Source of the DNA: Devosia nitrariae | Lineage (GTDB): Bacteria > Pseudomonadota > Alphaproteobacteria > Rhizobiales > Devosiaceae | NCBI RefSeq assembly: GCF_030160115.1 | Contig: NZ_BSNS01000022.1 | Coordinates: 186,001 to 250,000, forward strand | Length of the DNA stretch: 64,000 nucleotides | Direction of reading: 5' to 3' | Translations under genes and position numbers: made by a program | The notes under the pieces: generated by a model | The model's input: only the letters and a program-made list of their open reading frames with translations | Database searches by the model: none | Told to the model about the DNA's origin: nothing | Part shown: positions 42,658-50,685 of the stretch, piece by piece | How the letters are laid out: every line of letters starts with the position of its first letter | Position numbering within the stretch: the stretch's first letter is position 1

Positions 42658-44619
42658 TCACGCCCTGTCGTCCGCACGTGCCTTCATCGGCCCACCGAGG
42701 AACGGCGCAAAGCCCGTCCCGAGGATCACCCCGATATCGGCGAGATCGGCGCTCGCCACCACGCCCTCGGCAACGACCACCGCCGTGGTGTCCACCAGTG
42801 GTTTGACGAGCTCGCGCCCGAGCCCGGCCAGGTCGGCATGGGCCGGTGCCTCGCCCTTCTGCGCCTTGCCCTTTTCCCACTTGTAAAAGCCCTCGCCGCT
42901 CTTGCGGCCAAGCTTGCCGGCAGCGACCAGACGGGCGAACCTCGAATCCTCCGGCACCGCGTGGCCGAGCTCGGTGGCGACCGACTGGCCGACATCGAGG
43001 CCGACAGTATCCATCAGTTCGATCGGGCCCATCGGCATGCCGAAGGCGACGGCGGCGGCATCGATCAGCTCCTTGCTCTCGCCTCTCTCGACCCGCTCGA
43101 CGGCGCCCAGCATATAGGGCATCAGCACCCGGTTGACGAGGAAGCCGGGTGCGGACTTGACCACCACCGGGCTCTTGCCGATCGCGAGAGCAAAGGCTGC
43201 GCCCATGGCGATCTGCTCGTCGCTGTTGAAGGTCGAACGGATGACCTCGACCAGCGGCAGCTGCGCGACCGGGTTGAAGAAATGGAGGCCAATCAGCCGG
43301 CTCGGGTCCTTGAGTCCTTCGGCGATACGCTCGAGTTCGATCGAGGAGGTGTTGGTGGCAAGGATCGCGCCAGCCTTCAACTTCTCCTCGACCCCGGCAA
43401 AGATCTTGCGCTTGATCTCAAGGTTCTCGACCACCGCCTCGATGACGACGTCGGCCCGCGCCACGCCCTTGCCGGCTGGATCCGCCTCGAGCCGGAGCAT
43501 CGCCGCATTGACCTCGTGCTTTTTCTTCAGCCGCTTTTTGAACAGGCCCTTTGCCCGGTCGAGCGCCGGCTTGATCCGTTCCATGTCGAGGTCCTGGAGC
43601 GTTACCGCCATGCCCCGCAACGCACACCAGGCGGCGATATCGCCGCCCATCACGCCCGCCCCGACGACATGGACCCTGGCGAACCGCGCGCCCTTGACGC
43701 CCTGCTTCTTCAATCCTTCCGAAAGGAAGAACACCCGCCGCAGGTTCGTCGCGGTCGGCGACCCCATGAGCGGGACGAACGCATCGACCTCCCCGGCGAT
43801 CATGGCCCCGGGCTCGTCCCCGTGCTTCTCGAAGAGATCGATGAGGGCATAGGGCGCGGGATAGTGCTCGGGCCGCGCCTTCTTGCCGGCCTCATCGCGC
43901 ATCTTGCTCGCCACATAGCCGCGCAGCGGCCCCATCGCCATCACGCGCTTCACAAGGCTCGCCCGCCGCGACCTGCGCTTTTGCAGAACGGCCTTGCGCG
44001 CCTCCCAGCGCAGCATGTCGCGGTGCCTCACGAGCTTGTCGACAAGGCCCATGCCGCGGGCCTGACCGGCTCGCAGCATCCGGCCGGTGAGCATGATCTG
44101 CATGGCATCGACCGGCCCTGCCTGCCGGATGGAACGGCCCGTGCCCCCAAAGCCCGGAAAGATGCCGAGATTGACCTCGGGAAAGCCGATGCGGGTCTTA
44201 TCGTTGGCGATGGCGATCCGGTAATGGCAGGCGAGCGCCAGCTCTAGGCCGCCGCCGAGGCAGAAGCCGTGGATGCCGGCAACGACCGGCACCTTGAGGT
44301 TTTCGATGCGCTGGAAGAGCGCGTGCGCGCGCCGAAGCGCATCCGGCAGCACCGAGAAATCCGCCATGGCGTCGAACTCGGAGATATCGGCGCCGGCGAT
44401 GAACCCGCTCTCCTTGCCCGAGAGCAGGATGACACCGGCCAGTTCCCCGCCCGCGATCAAATCCTCGATCCGCTCGATGAGGCTCTCGAGCTCGGCGATG
44501 GCCTCGCGGCTCAACGTATTGACCGGGGCATCGGGGCGGTCGATGGTCAGCCACCCCAACTGCTCGACGTCGATATGGAACGACCAGTTTCTGGTCTCCG
44601 GCGTCTCGGTTTTCGCCAA
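42658..44619 (-). CDS. Bifunctional enoyl-CoA hydratase / 3-hydroxyacyl-CoA dehydrogenase (FadJ-like)
   Basis: This 653-residue protein combines an N-terminal crotonase domain (about 1-215, with SGFIAGADISEF, LGGGLELALACHYR and FPEVNLGIFPGFGGTGR) and an NAD-binding hydroxyacyl-CoA dehydrogenase. The latter has the Rossmann motif VVGAGVMGGDIAAWCALRG (near 325), the HFFNPVAQLPLVEVI segment and a C-terminal helical domain. E. coli FadJ is about 714 residues, so this one is somewhat short, mainly in the C-terminal part. It catalyses the hydration and second oxidation steps of beta-oxidation and probably complexes with the thiolase next to it. Confidence 0.94.
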   Translation of the reverse strand: MAKTETPETRNWSFHIDVEQLGWLTIDRPDAPVNTLSREAIAELESLIERIEDLIAGGELAGVILLSGKESGFIAGADISEFDAMADFSVLPDALRRAHALFQRIENLKVPVVAGIHGFCLGGGLELALACHYRIAIANDKTRIGFPEVNLGIFPGFGGTGRSIRQAGPVDAMQIMLTGRMLRAGQARGMGLVDKLVRHRDMLRWEARKAVLQKRRSRRASLVKRVMAMGPLRGYVASKMRDEAGKKARPEHYPAPYALIDLFEKHGDEPGAMIAGEVDAFVPLMGSPTATNLRRVFFLSEGLKKQGVKGARFARVHVVGAGVMGGDIAAWCALRGMAVTLQDLDMERIKPALDRAKGLFKKRLKKKHEVNAAMLRLEADPAGKGVARADVVIEAVVENLEIKRKIFAGVEEKLKAGAILATNTSSIELERIAEGLKDPSRLIGLHFFNPVAQLPLVEVIRSTFNSDEQIAMGAAFALAIGKSPVVVKSAPGFLVNRVLMPYMLGAVERVERGESKELIDAAAVAFGMPMGPIELMDTVGLDVGQSVATELGHAVPEDSRFARLVAAGKLGRKSGEGFYKWEKGKAQKGEAPAHADLAGLGRELVKPLVDTTAVVVAEGVVASADLADIGVILGTGFAPFLGGPMKARADDRA

Positions 44620-44676
44620 TTCCGGCTCCTCTTCCCTGGCTGGCGACGAGGGGTCGCGTTCGGTTTCAATAACGCG

Positions 44677-47139
44677 CTATTCCGCCGCTGCCCGGGCCGA
44701 CTTGCGGGCGGCAAAGGCGTCCGGGGCGAAGTCGTCGACGGCAACGGCCCGGTCGGTCGCTTCATCGGCAGCACGCAGGATGCCGGCCTCGTTGTCGTTG
44801 ATGATCCCCGCGGCAACGGCATCGGCGATGGCGTCCCGGTCGAGGCGGCGGGAAACCTCTCCCTTCTTGACCGCCCGCATGAACCGGGCCTCGATCTCCT
44901 CGGCCGCGATCACCTTGGCGAGCGCATCTTCCAGAAGGCCGGTCACATCCTCAGGATCCATCGACACATAGGCGCCGGTGGTCAGCCGGTCACGGAAGGC
45001 ACCTGGCCGCAGCACCATGGACACGAAACCGTTGTTGACCCGGTCCGGTGCGGGCCTCGCATGCCGTCCGAACGGGAAGCACAGAACCCGCATGGCAAAG
45101 GCGAAGAGCCGGCTGGGGAAGTTGGCGAAGACTTCACCAAACGTTGCCTCCATGGCCGCGATGCGGTCGGCCATGATGGCATCGACCAGCGCCCGGTCAT
45201 CCGCCAGACGTCCCTCGTCCTCGTAGCGCTTCAAGACAGCGCTCATCAGGTAGAGGTCGCCCAAGATATCGGCCATGCGACCCGATATCTGTTGCCTGGC
45301 CTTGAGCGCGCCGCCGAGCACCACTGTGGTCCAGTCGGCAACGAGAGCGAAGGCCTGCGCGTAGCGGTGCAGTTGCCGGTACCAGCGCGCCATCTCGTGG
45401 TCGACGGGCGAGGAGGCGAACATGCCGAAGGTGACCGCGTGGAGAAAGGTCGCGATCTTGTTGCGCAGCATAAAGGCCGTGTGCCCGGCAAAGGCCTTGT
45501 CGAAGGCGTCGACCCCCGCCTTGCGGTCGGGGTTCTGGGCGGCCTGGACTTCCTTATAGAGGAAAGGATGGGCACGCAGCACGCCCTGGGCGAAGGTCAT
45601 CAGCGTACGGGTGAGGATATTGGCGCCTTCCACGGTAATGGCGACAGGCGTCGCCATATAGCCGCCGAAGAGATAGTTGGAAGGGCCGTCCTGGATGGCG
45701 CGCCCGCCATGGATGTCGAAAGCCGCATCGAGGCAGTCGCGCATCGCCTCGGTGGTGCGATATTTGAGCAGCGCCGAAAGAACCGAGGGGCGCTGTCCTT
45801 CATCGACCATGGAAGCCGTCAGTCGTCGCGCCGCCTCGAAGGTGTAGGCGCTCTTGACCATCCCTGCGAGGGGTTCGGCAACGCCCTCCATGATCCCGAC
45901 AGGGATGCCGAACTGGCGGCGGATGCGGGCATAGGCGGAGGTCACCCTCAGCGCCTGCTTGATCGAGATCGAACCGATGGCCGGCAACGAAATGGCCCGA
46001 CCGGTCGACAGGCACTCCATCAGCATGCGCCAGCCCTGGCCGGCATAGTCGACCCCGCCGATGAGATAGTCCATCGGCACGAACACGTCCTTGCCGCGCG
46101 TCGGCCCGTTCATGAACGCCTGCCGCGCCGGGAAATGCCGGCGGCCGATCTCGACACCCGGATGGTCGTGTGGAATGAGCGCCAGCGTGATGCCGACATG
46201 CTCACCCTTGCCAAGGAGGTTGTCCGGATCGTGCAGGTCGAAGGCAAGGCCGATCAGCGTCGCGATGGGCGCAAGCGTAATGTAGCGCTTGTCCCAGGAG
46301 AGTGTGACACCGACGACCTCCTTGCCGTTCCACGTGCCTTTGGTCACCACGCCGACATCGCGCATGTTGCCGGCGTCCGACCCCGAGTGGACGCCGGTCA
46401 GGGCAAAGCACGGCACCTCGAGCCCCCTGGCGAGCCGCGACAGGTAGGTCTCCTTCTGCTCGGGCGTGCCGTATTTCTCCAGCAGTTCGCCCGGCCCCAG
46501 GGAATTGGGCACCATCACGGTAATGCCGGCCGCGACCGAGCGCGAGGCGATCTTGGAGACGATCATCGACTGGGCCTGGGCCGAGAAGCCGAGCCCATCA
46601 TAAGCCTTGTCGATGAGCATCCCGAGAAAACCCTTTTCCTTGAGGAACTGCCAGACTTCCGGGGAGAGGTCGGCGCGCTCGTTGCGCGTCTCCCAGTCGT
46701 CGATCATGGCGCAGACCTCCTCGGTCGGCCCGTCGAGGAACGCCTTTTCCTCCTCGGTCAGCGTCAGCGGCCGGATGGAGGTCAGTTTCGTCCAGTCCGG
46801 GCGGCCATAGAACAGTTCGGCGTCCCAGCCGATGGTGCCGGCATCGAGCGCTTCCTGCTCGGTGCGCGAGACCCTGGGCAGGATCTTCCTGACCATGCCG
46901 TAGGCCGGGGCGGTGAGCAGAGCCTTGCGGACCGCGCGAACCGAGAGCGCCAGGAGAACGACGCCCGGCAGCAGCGCCAGGATCAGCAGGAGCGGCGAAG
47001 GATCGAACCCAGTCACTGGGTCGAATCGGGTAAAAAGGCCAATGACGAGCGCCGCCGCGCCCCACTGCCAGAGCGGCGCCTGGCGCATCGCCAGTACGAC
47101 AAAGGCGACAACGCCGATTGCCCAAAGCGCGATAGTCAT
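44677..47139 (-). CDS. fadE: Acyl-CoA dehydrogenase FadE
   Basis: This 820-residue protein is of the large FadE type. Two to three hydrophobic segments at the N-terminus (about 3-20, 27-38 and 48-66) anchor it to the membrane. Then come EEEKAFLDGPTEEVCAMIDDWE, the acyl-CoA dehydrogenase middle domain (VPCFALTGVHSGSDAGNM), the flavin segment and FDIHGGRAIQDGPSNYLFGGYM. A C-terminal domain of about 250 residues specific to FadE completes it. It carries out the first oxidation of long-chain acyl-CoA. It is the first gene of the operon, and a MerR-type operator candidate lies about 70 bases upstream. Confidence 0.95.
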   Translation of the reverse strand: MTIALWAIGVVAFVVLAMRQAPLWQWGAAALVIGLFTRFDPVTGFDPSPLLLILALLPGVVLLALSVRAVRKALLTAPAYGMVRKILPRVSRTEQEALDAGTIGWDAELFYGRPDWTKLTSIRPLTLTEEEKAFLDGPTEEVCAMIDDWETRNERADLSPEVWQFLKEKGFLGMLIDKAYDGLGFSAQAQSMIVSKIASRSVAAGITVMVPNSLGPGELLEKYGTPEQKETYLSRLARGLEVPCFALTGVHSGSDAGNMRDVGVVTKGTWNGKEVVGVTLSWDKRYITLAPIATLIGLAFDLHDPDNLLGKGEHVGITLALIPHDHPGVEIGRRHFPARQAFMNGPTRGKDVFVPMDYLIGGVDYAGQGWRMLMECLSTGRAISLPAIGSISIKQALRVTSAYARIRRQFGIPVGIMEGVAEPLAGMVKSAYTFEAARRLTASMVDEGQRPSVLSALLKYRTTEAMRDCLDAAFDIHGGRAIQDGPSNYLFGGYMATPVAITVEGANILTRTLMTFAQGVLRAHPFLYKEVQAAQNPDRKAGVDAFDKAFAGHTAFMLRNKIATFLHAVTFGMFASSPVDHEMARWYRQLHRYAQAFALVADWTTVVLGGALKARQQISGRMADILGDLYLMSAVLKRYEDEGRLADDRALVDAIMADRIAAMEATFGEVFANFPSRLFAFAMRVLCFPFGRHARPAPDRVNNGFVSMVLRPGAFRDRLTTGAYVSMDPEDVTGLLEDALAKVIAAEEIEARFMRAVKKGEVSRRLDRDAIADAVAAGIINDNEAGILRAADEATDRAVAVDDFAPDAFAARKSARAAAE

Positions 47140-47211
47140 CCCGAGCTCCTTCTGCCCGCCGCCGGCCAGTCTACCGTCCCGCGCGGCGCCATGGCCAAGA
47201 GTTTAACAAGG

Positions 47212-47227
47212 TTTACGTATACGTCAA
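47212..47227. promoter_or_regulatory. Candidate MerR operator 1 upstream of fadE
   Basis: TTTACGTATACGTCAA is a near-palindromic 16-mer. Its reverse complement TTGACGTATACGTAAA matches the site at 47308-47323 in 14 of 16 positions. It lies 73 bases before fadE in the divergent fadE/fadD region, next to a TTTAACAAGG stretch. Confidence 0.6.
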
Positions 47228-47307
47228 CTGAAAGCCCATTAGGTTTCAGGATGGCAATTCGACCATTAGCCGCGACCCATCGCTTGGTTTGCCTCTCCGG
47301 CATCTGT

Positions 47308-47323
47308 TTGACGCTTACGTAAA
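47308..47323. promoter_or_regulatory. Candidate MerR operator 2 upstream of fadD
   Basis: TTGACGCTTACGTAAA is the inverted partner of the 47212 site and lies 99 bases before fadD. One copy near each divergent gene fits regulation by the MerR protein encoded after fadD. The rest of the 282-base divergent gap (47140-47421) holds no gene that I can support. Confidence 0.6.
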
Positions 47324-47421
47324 GCCGTGGAATACTCGAACCATCGGCATTTCGCGGCACCAAGACCGCGGCCGGCCAGTGCCCGGGCACGGTCGTTCGG
47401 AAACGGGTCGAGGAGGAGACT

Positions 47422-49155
47422 ATGGACAAAAAGGCAGACGCGAACCGCACGTCGCAACCGCTGCGCCCGTGGATCGATCACTATCCGGAAGGCATCGACT
47501 GGGACGTCGATATCGACATTCGTCCGGTTCACGAGCAGGTCCTGGATGCCTGCGCCAAGACCCCTTCCGCCATTGCCCTGGACTTCCTCGGCGCCACTAC
47601 AACATTCGGCGCCCTCGCCGACGCCATCACCGCATTTGCCGGCGCCCTGCAGAGCGAGTTCGGCGTCACTAAAGGAACGCGCGTGGCGCTGCTGCTGCCC
47701 AACACGCCATTCTATCCCGTCGCCTACTACGCTGTGCTGCGCGCCGGCGGCACCGTGGTCAACTGTAACCCGCTCTATACGGTCGACGAGCTCGCGCACA
47801 TGGCCGACAACGCCGGCGCCGACCTTATGATCACTCTCGATCTCAAGATGATCTTCGAGAAGGCCGAGACGCTGGTCGAGACGGGCCGCATCGGCTCGCT
47901 GATCGTCTGCCATTTCCCCGATGCCCTGCCGCTCGCCAAGAAGGTGCTGTTCTCGCTCGCCAAGCGCAAGGATCTCGTCGACACCCGCCGCTCCCGCATC
48001 GCCGGGCGTGTTGCCCACTATCGTCAGCTCGTCGCGCGCAAGCTGACGCCGGAGCCGGTGACGATCGATCCGCACACGGACATCGCGGTCCAACAATATA
48101 CGGGCGGCACCACGGGCATACCCAAGGGTGCGCTCCTCACCCATGCCAATGTCGCGGCCAATATGAGCCAGATCGACAAATGGGGCTGCGACCTGTTCTA
48201 CCCGCCGACCAAGGTCGTCGCCGTGCTGCCGTTCTTCCACATCTTCGCTATGACCGTCTGCATGAACGTGCCGCTCTGCAATGGCGCCCAGGTGGTCATG
48301 CTGCCGCGGTTCGAGCTCAAGGCCCTTGCCGACCTCATCGCGCGTACAAGGGCAAACATCCTGCCCACAGTGCCGACGCTGCTGACCGCCCTAGCCCGCG
48401 CCGACAACATCACATCAAACGACCTTTCGAGCCTCGAAGTCGCCGTCTCGGGCGGAGCGGCGCTTCCCAACGAAGTGCGGGAAGCCTTCGCCAAGAAGTC
48501 GAAGGCGCTGCTCGCCGAGGGCTACGGCCTGACCGAGGCTTCACCGGTCGTCTGCTGCGCGGCTCTGCGGGTGCCGTCCAAGCCCATGTCGATCGGTCTG
48601 CCCCTGCCCGCGACCGACATCCGCTTCGTCGACATCGACAGCGGCCGAGTGCTCGGCATCGGGGAGGACGGCGAGCTGCAGGTCAAGGGGCCGCAGGTGA
48701 TGCTGGGGTACTACAACAATAGGGAAGCGACCGAGGACGTCTTCATGGACGGGTGGCTGCGCACGGGTGATGTCGGACACATGGACGAGGACGGCTATGT
48801 CTTCCTCGTCGATCGTATCAAGGACATGATCATCTGTTCGGGCTTCAAGGTCTATCCGCGCGTGATCGAAGAGGCGCTCGCCGAGCATCCGGCGGTCGAC
48901 GAAGTCAATGTCATCGGCGTGCCCGACCAATACCGCGGCGAGGCTCCCGTCGCTTTCGTCAAGCTCAAGACCGATGAGGCCGCGAGCGAGAGCGAGATCA
49001 AGTCGTTCCTTGCCGAAAGGCTGAACAAGATTGAAATGCCGCGGGAAATCATCTTCAAGCAAGCGCTGCCCAAGACTCTTATCGGCAAGCTTTCCAAGAA
49101 GGAACTGCGCGAGGACTACGCTCAGATGAAGGCAAAGAACCGTGAACAAGCCTGA
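47422..49155 (+). CDS. fadD: Long-chain acyl-CoA synthetase
   Basis: This 577-residue AMP-forming ligase activates fatty acids to acyl-CoA with ATP. The phosphate loop YTGGTTGIPKGALLTH is at 226-241. EGYGLTEASPVVC, the GWLRTGDVGHMDEDGYVFLVDRIKDMI core and the C-terminal lysine region LPKTLIGKLSKKELRE are all present. Start is ATG 47422 after GAGGAGACT. The last 14 bases overlap the merR gene, so regulator and enzyme are made together. It is divergent from the fadE-fadJ-thiolase operon. Confidence 0.95.
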   Translation: MDKKADANRTSQPLRPWIDHYPEGIDWDVDIDIRPVHEQVLDACAKTPSAIALDFLGATTTFGALADAITAFAGALQSEFGVTKGTRVALLLPNTPFYPVAYYAVLRAGGTVVNCNPLYTVDELAHMADNAGADLMITLDLKMIFEKAETLVETGRIGSLIVCHFPDALPLAKKVLFSLAKRKDLVDTRRSRIAGRVAHYRQLVARKLTPEPVTIDPHTDIAVQQYTGGTTGIPKGALLTHANVAANMSQIDKWGCDLFYPPTKVVAVLPFFHIFAMTVCMNVPLCNGAQVVMLPRFELKALADLIARTRANILPTVPTLLTALARADNITSNDLSSLEVAVSGGAALPNEVREAFAKKSKALLAEGYGLTEASPVVCCAALRVPSKPMSIGLPLPATDIRFVDIDSGRVLGIGEDGELQVKGPQVMLGYYNNREATEDVFMDGWLRTGDVGHMDEDGYVFLVDRIKDMIICSGFKVYPRVIEEALAEHPAVDEVNVIGVPDQYRGEAPVAFVKLKTDEAASESEIKSFLAERLNKIEMPREIIFKQALPKTLIGKLSKKELREDYAQMKAKNREQA

Positions 49156-49534
49156 GAGCGAGAGCAAGGATCTCTTCGCCATCGCCGATCTCGCCCGCGA
49201 GTTCGGCATCTCTACACGCGCCATCCGCTTCTACGAATCCAAGGGCCTGATCGCGCCCGAGCGGGTCGGCGCCACCCGCATCTTCCGCCGGCGCGACCGC
49301 GCCCGGCTGATCCTGATCCTGCGCGGCAAGCGGCTGGGCTTCTCGCTGCGCGACATCTCGGACTATCTCTCGCTCTACGATGCCGATCGGAACCAGCAGG
49401 TACACCTGCTGGCCGAGAAGGTCGGCGCGCGGCTGGCCGCGCTCGAAAACCAGATGCGGGATCTGCAAACGACGATCTCGGAACTCCGCGAAATCCGCAA
49501 GCTGGCACTCGAACGAATGGCCACGGGGGCTTAA
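49142..49534 (+). CDS. MerR-family regulator of the fad locus
   Basis: This 130-residue protein starts at GTG 49142 inside the end of fadD. The DNA-binding part has FAIADLAREFGISTRAIRFYESKGLIAPERVGATRIFRRRDRARL, followed by a coiled coil (about 95-125, ALENQMRDLQTTISELREIRKLAL). It lacks cysteines, so it does not sense metals or oxidants; MerR proteins next to acyl-CoA genes generally respond to acyl-CoA or related thioesters. Likely targets are the two inverted repeats between fadE and fadD (inference). Confidence 0.9.
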   Translation: MNKPESESKDLFAIADLAREFGISTRAIRFYESKGLIAPERVGATRIFRRRDRARLILILRGKRLGFSLRDISDYLSLYDADRNQQVHLLAEKVGARLAALENQMRDLQTTISELREIRKLALERMATGA

Positions 49535-49539
49535 GACCT

Positions 49540-50610
49540 GTGAAGCATGCAGGTACAGAAACGCCGGCGCAGTACGACGCGGCGCTGTTCGAGCGTCTTC
49601 GCGAGCAGTTCGCACGAGGTAATCTCAAGCGGGCCCTCAGGACCGATTTGCGCTACGCCACGCCTGCCGATCTTGCACAAGGCAGTACCACGCAGCACGT
49701 CGAAGCAGGTTGGGATCTGATCGCGCAAGGCGGTGTTGGGGCTGCCATACTCGCTGGCGGTCTCGCCACACGCTTCGGTGGGGAAGCCAAGGCGGCTGTC
49801 GATCTCGTGCCGGGATGGCCGCTGCTGCGCATCAAGCTCGAGGCGCTGGAAAGCATCGCCGCTCGGCGCGAGACGACCTTACCCGTCATCGTCATTGTCA
49901 GCTTTGCCACCGAAAATGCGGTGCGTCGGATCATCGATGAGCACGCCTTCCGACATCTCGCCATCACGCTGGTGCGCCAAACCGTGCTGCCAAGGATCGA
50001 CCCTGAGGGGCGCCTCGTCAGGGAGACCGACGGCGGTCTGAGTTTCAACCCGCCCGGTCATGGAGAGGTGCTGCACCTGCTCGCTGCCCACGGCTTCAAG
50101 GCGGAGACCGCACCGATCTATTGGCAGATCTCGAACATCGACAACCTGCTGGCGATCCTTGACCCCGGCATCGTCGGCGCCCACGCCGCTAGTGGAGCCC
50201 ACGCGACGGTTGAAGCTGCGCCAGGCACCTCCGCCGACGTCGGCGGCTATCTCGCCATCGCGCCGCGCGGCTTCGAGATCATCGAGGGTTTCCAGGTTGA
50301 AGCCGCCGAGCGACCGAAAGGCGCGTTCTTTCTGAGCACCAACACCTTCATCGTCGGCCGCAGCACTGCGCAGATGGCCGACAAGTTGCCCTACCACGCA
50401 GTCTCGAAGACCATGCCCGACGACCGCAACATCATTCAGTTCGAGCAATTGCTGGGCGACATCGGCAGCATCGCGGGGCTCAACGCCATAGCCGTGCCCC
50501 GGGGCGGTGTCGATTCCCGCTTCACTCCAATCAAGCGCCTCGAAGACCTCGATGACTCTCGCGCCGGCCTCGTCGAGGCCTTGACCGCGACCGGGCTGAT
50601 CCGCTGGTGA
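49540..50610 (+). CDS. UTP-dependent uridylyltransferase-like protein (UDPGP family)
   Basis: This 356-residue protein starts at GTG 49540, five bases after merR. The nucleotide loop AAILAGGLATRFGGEAKAAV (68-87) is that of eukaryote-type UDP-glucose or UDP-N-acetylglucosamine pyrophosphorylases (PF01704). The FFLSTNTFIVG segment (about 263-273) is typical of the same fold, and YWQISNIDNLLAILDP matches the metal/UTP region. It is shorter than the roughly 480-residue eukaryotic enzymes. The sugar substrate is unknown. Continuing the fadD-merR transcript is unusual and may hint at glycolipid or polysaccharide synthesis. Confidence 0.75.
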   Translation: MKHAGTETPAQYDAALFERLREQFARGNLKRALRTDLRYATPADLAQGSTTQHVEAGWDLIAQGGVGAAILAGGLATRFGGEAKAAVDLVPGWPLLRIKLEALESIAARRETTLPVIVIVSFATENAVRRIIDEHAFRHLAITLVRQTVLPRIDPEGRLVRETDGGLSFNPPGHGEVLHLLAAHGFKAETAPIYWQISNIDNLLAILDPGIVGAHAASGAHATVEAAPGTSADVGGYLAIAPRGFEIIEGFQVEAAERPKGAFFLSTNTFIVGRSTAQMADKLPYHAVSKTMPDDRNIIQFEQLLGDIGSIAGLNAIAVPRGGVDSRFTPIKRLEDLDDSRAGLVEALTATGLIRW

Positions 50611-50685
50611 AATCCTCACGCCGGCACCACGCCGTCCAGCTGTCGTGCCCTCACCGACGCATCTGACGCCCTTCAAAGCCGAGAG

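Noticed and set aside
44269..47322. A 1017-codon open frame on the plus strand opposite fadE
   Set aside because: It is the antisense of fadE and the end of the fadJ-like gene. Its translation is rich in Arg, Gly, His and Asp with no family resemblance, as expected from high-GC third-position bias.
49212..49628. A 138-codon minus-strand open frame over merR
   Set aside because: It mirrors the MerR gene; translation is Arg/Ala/Pro-rich and without motifs.
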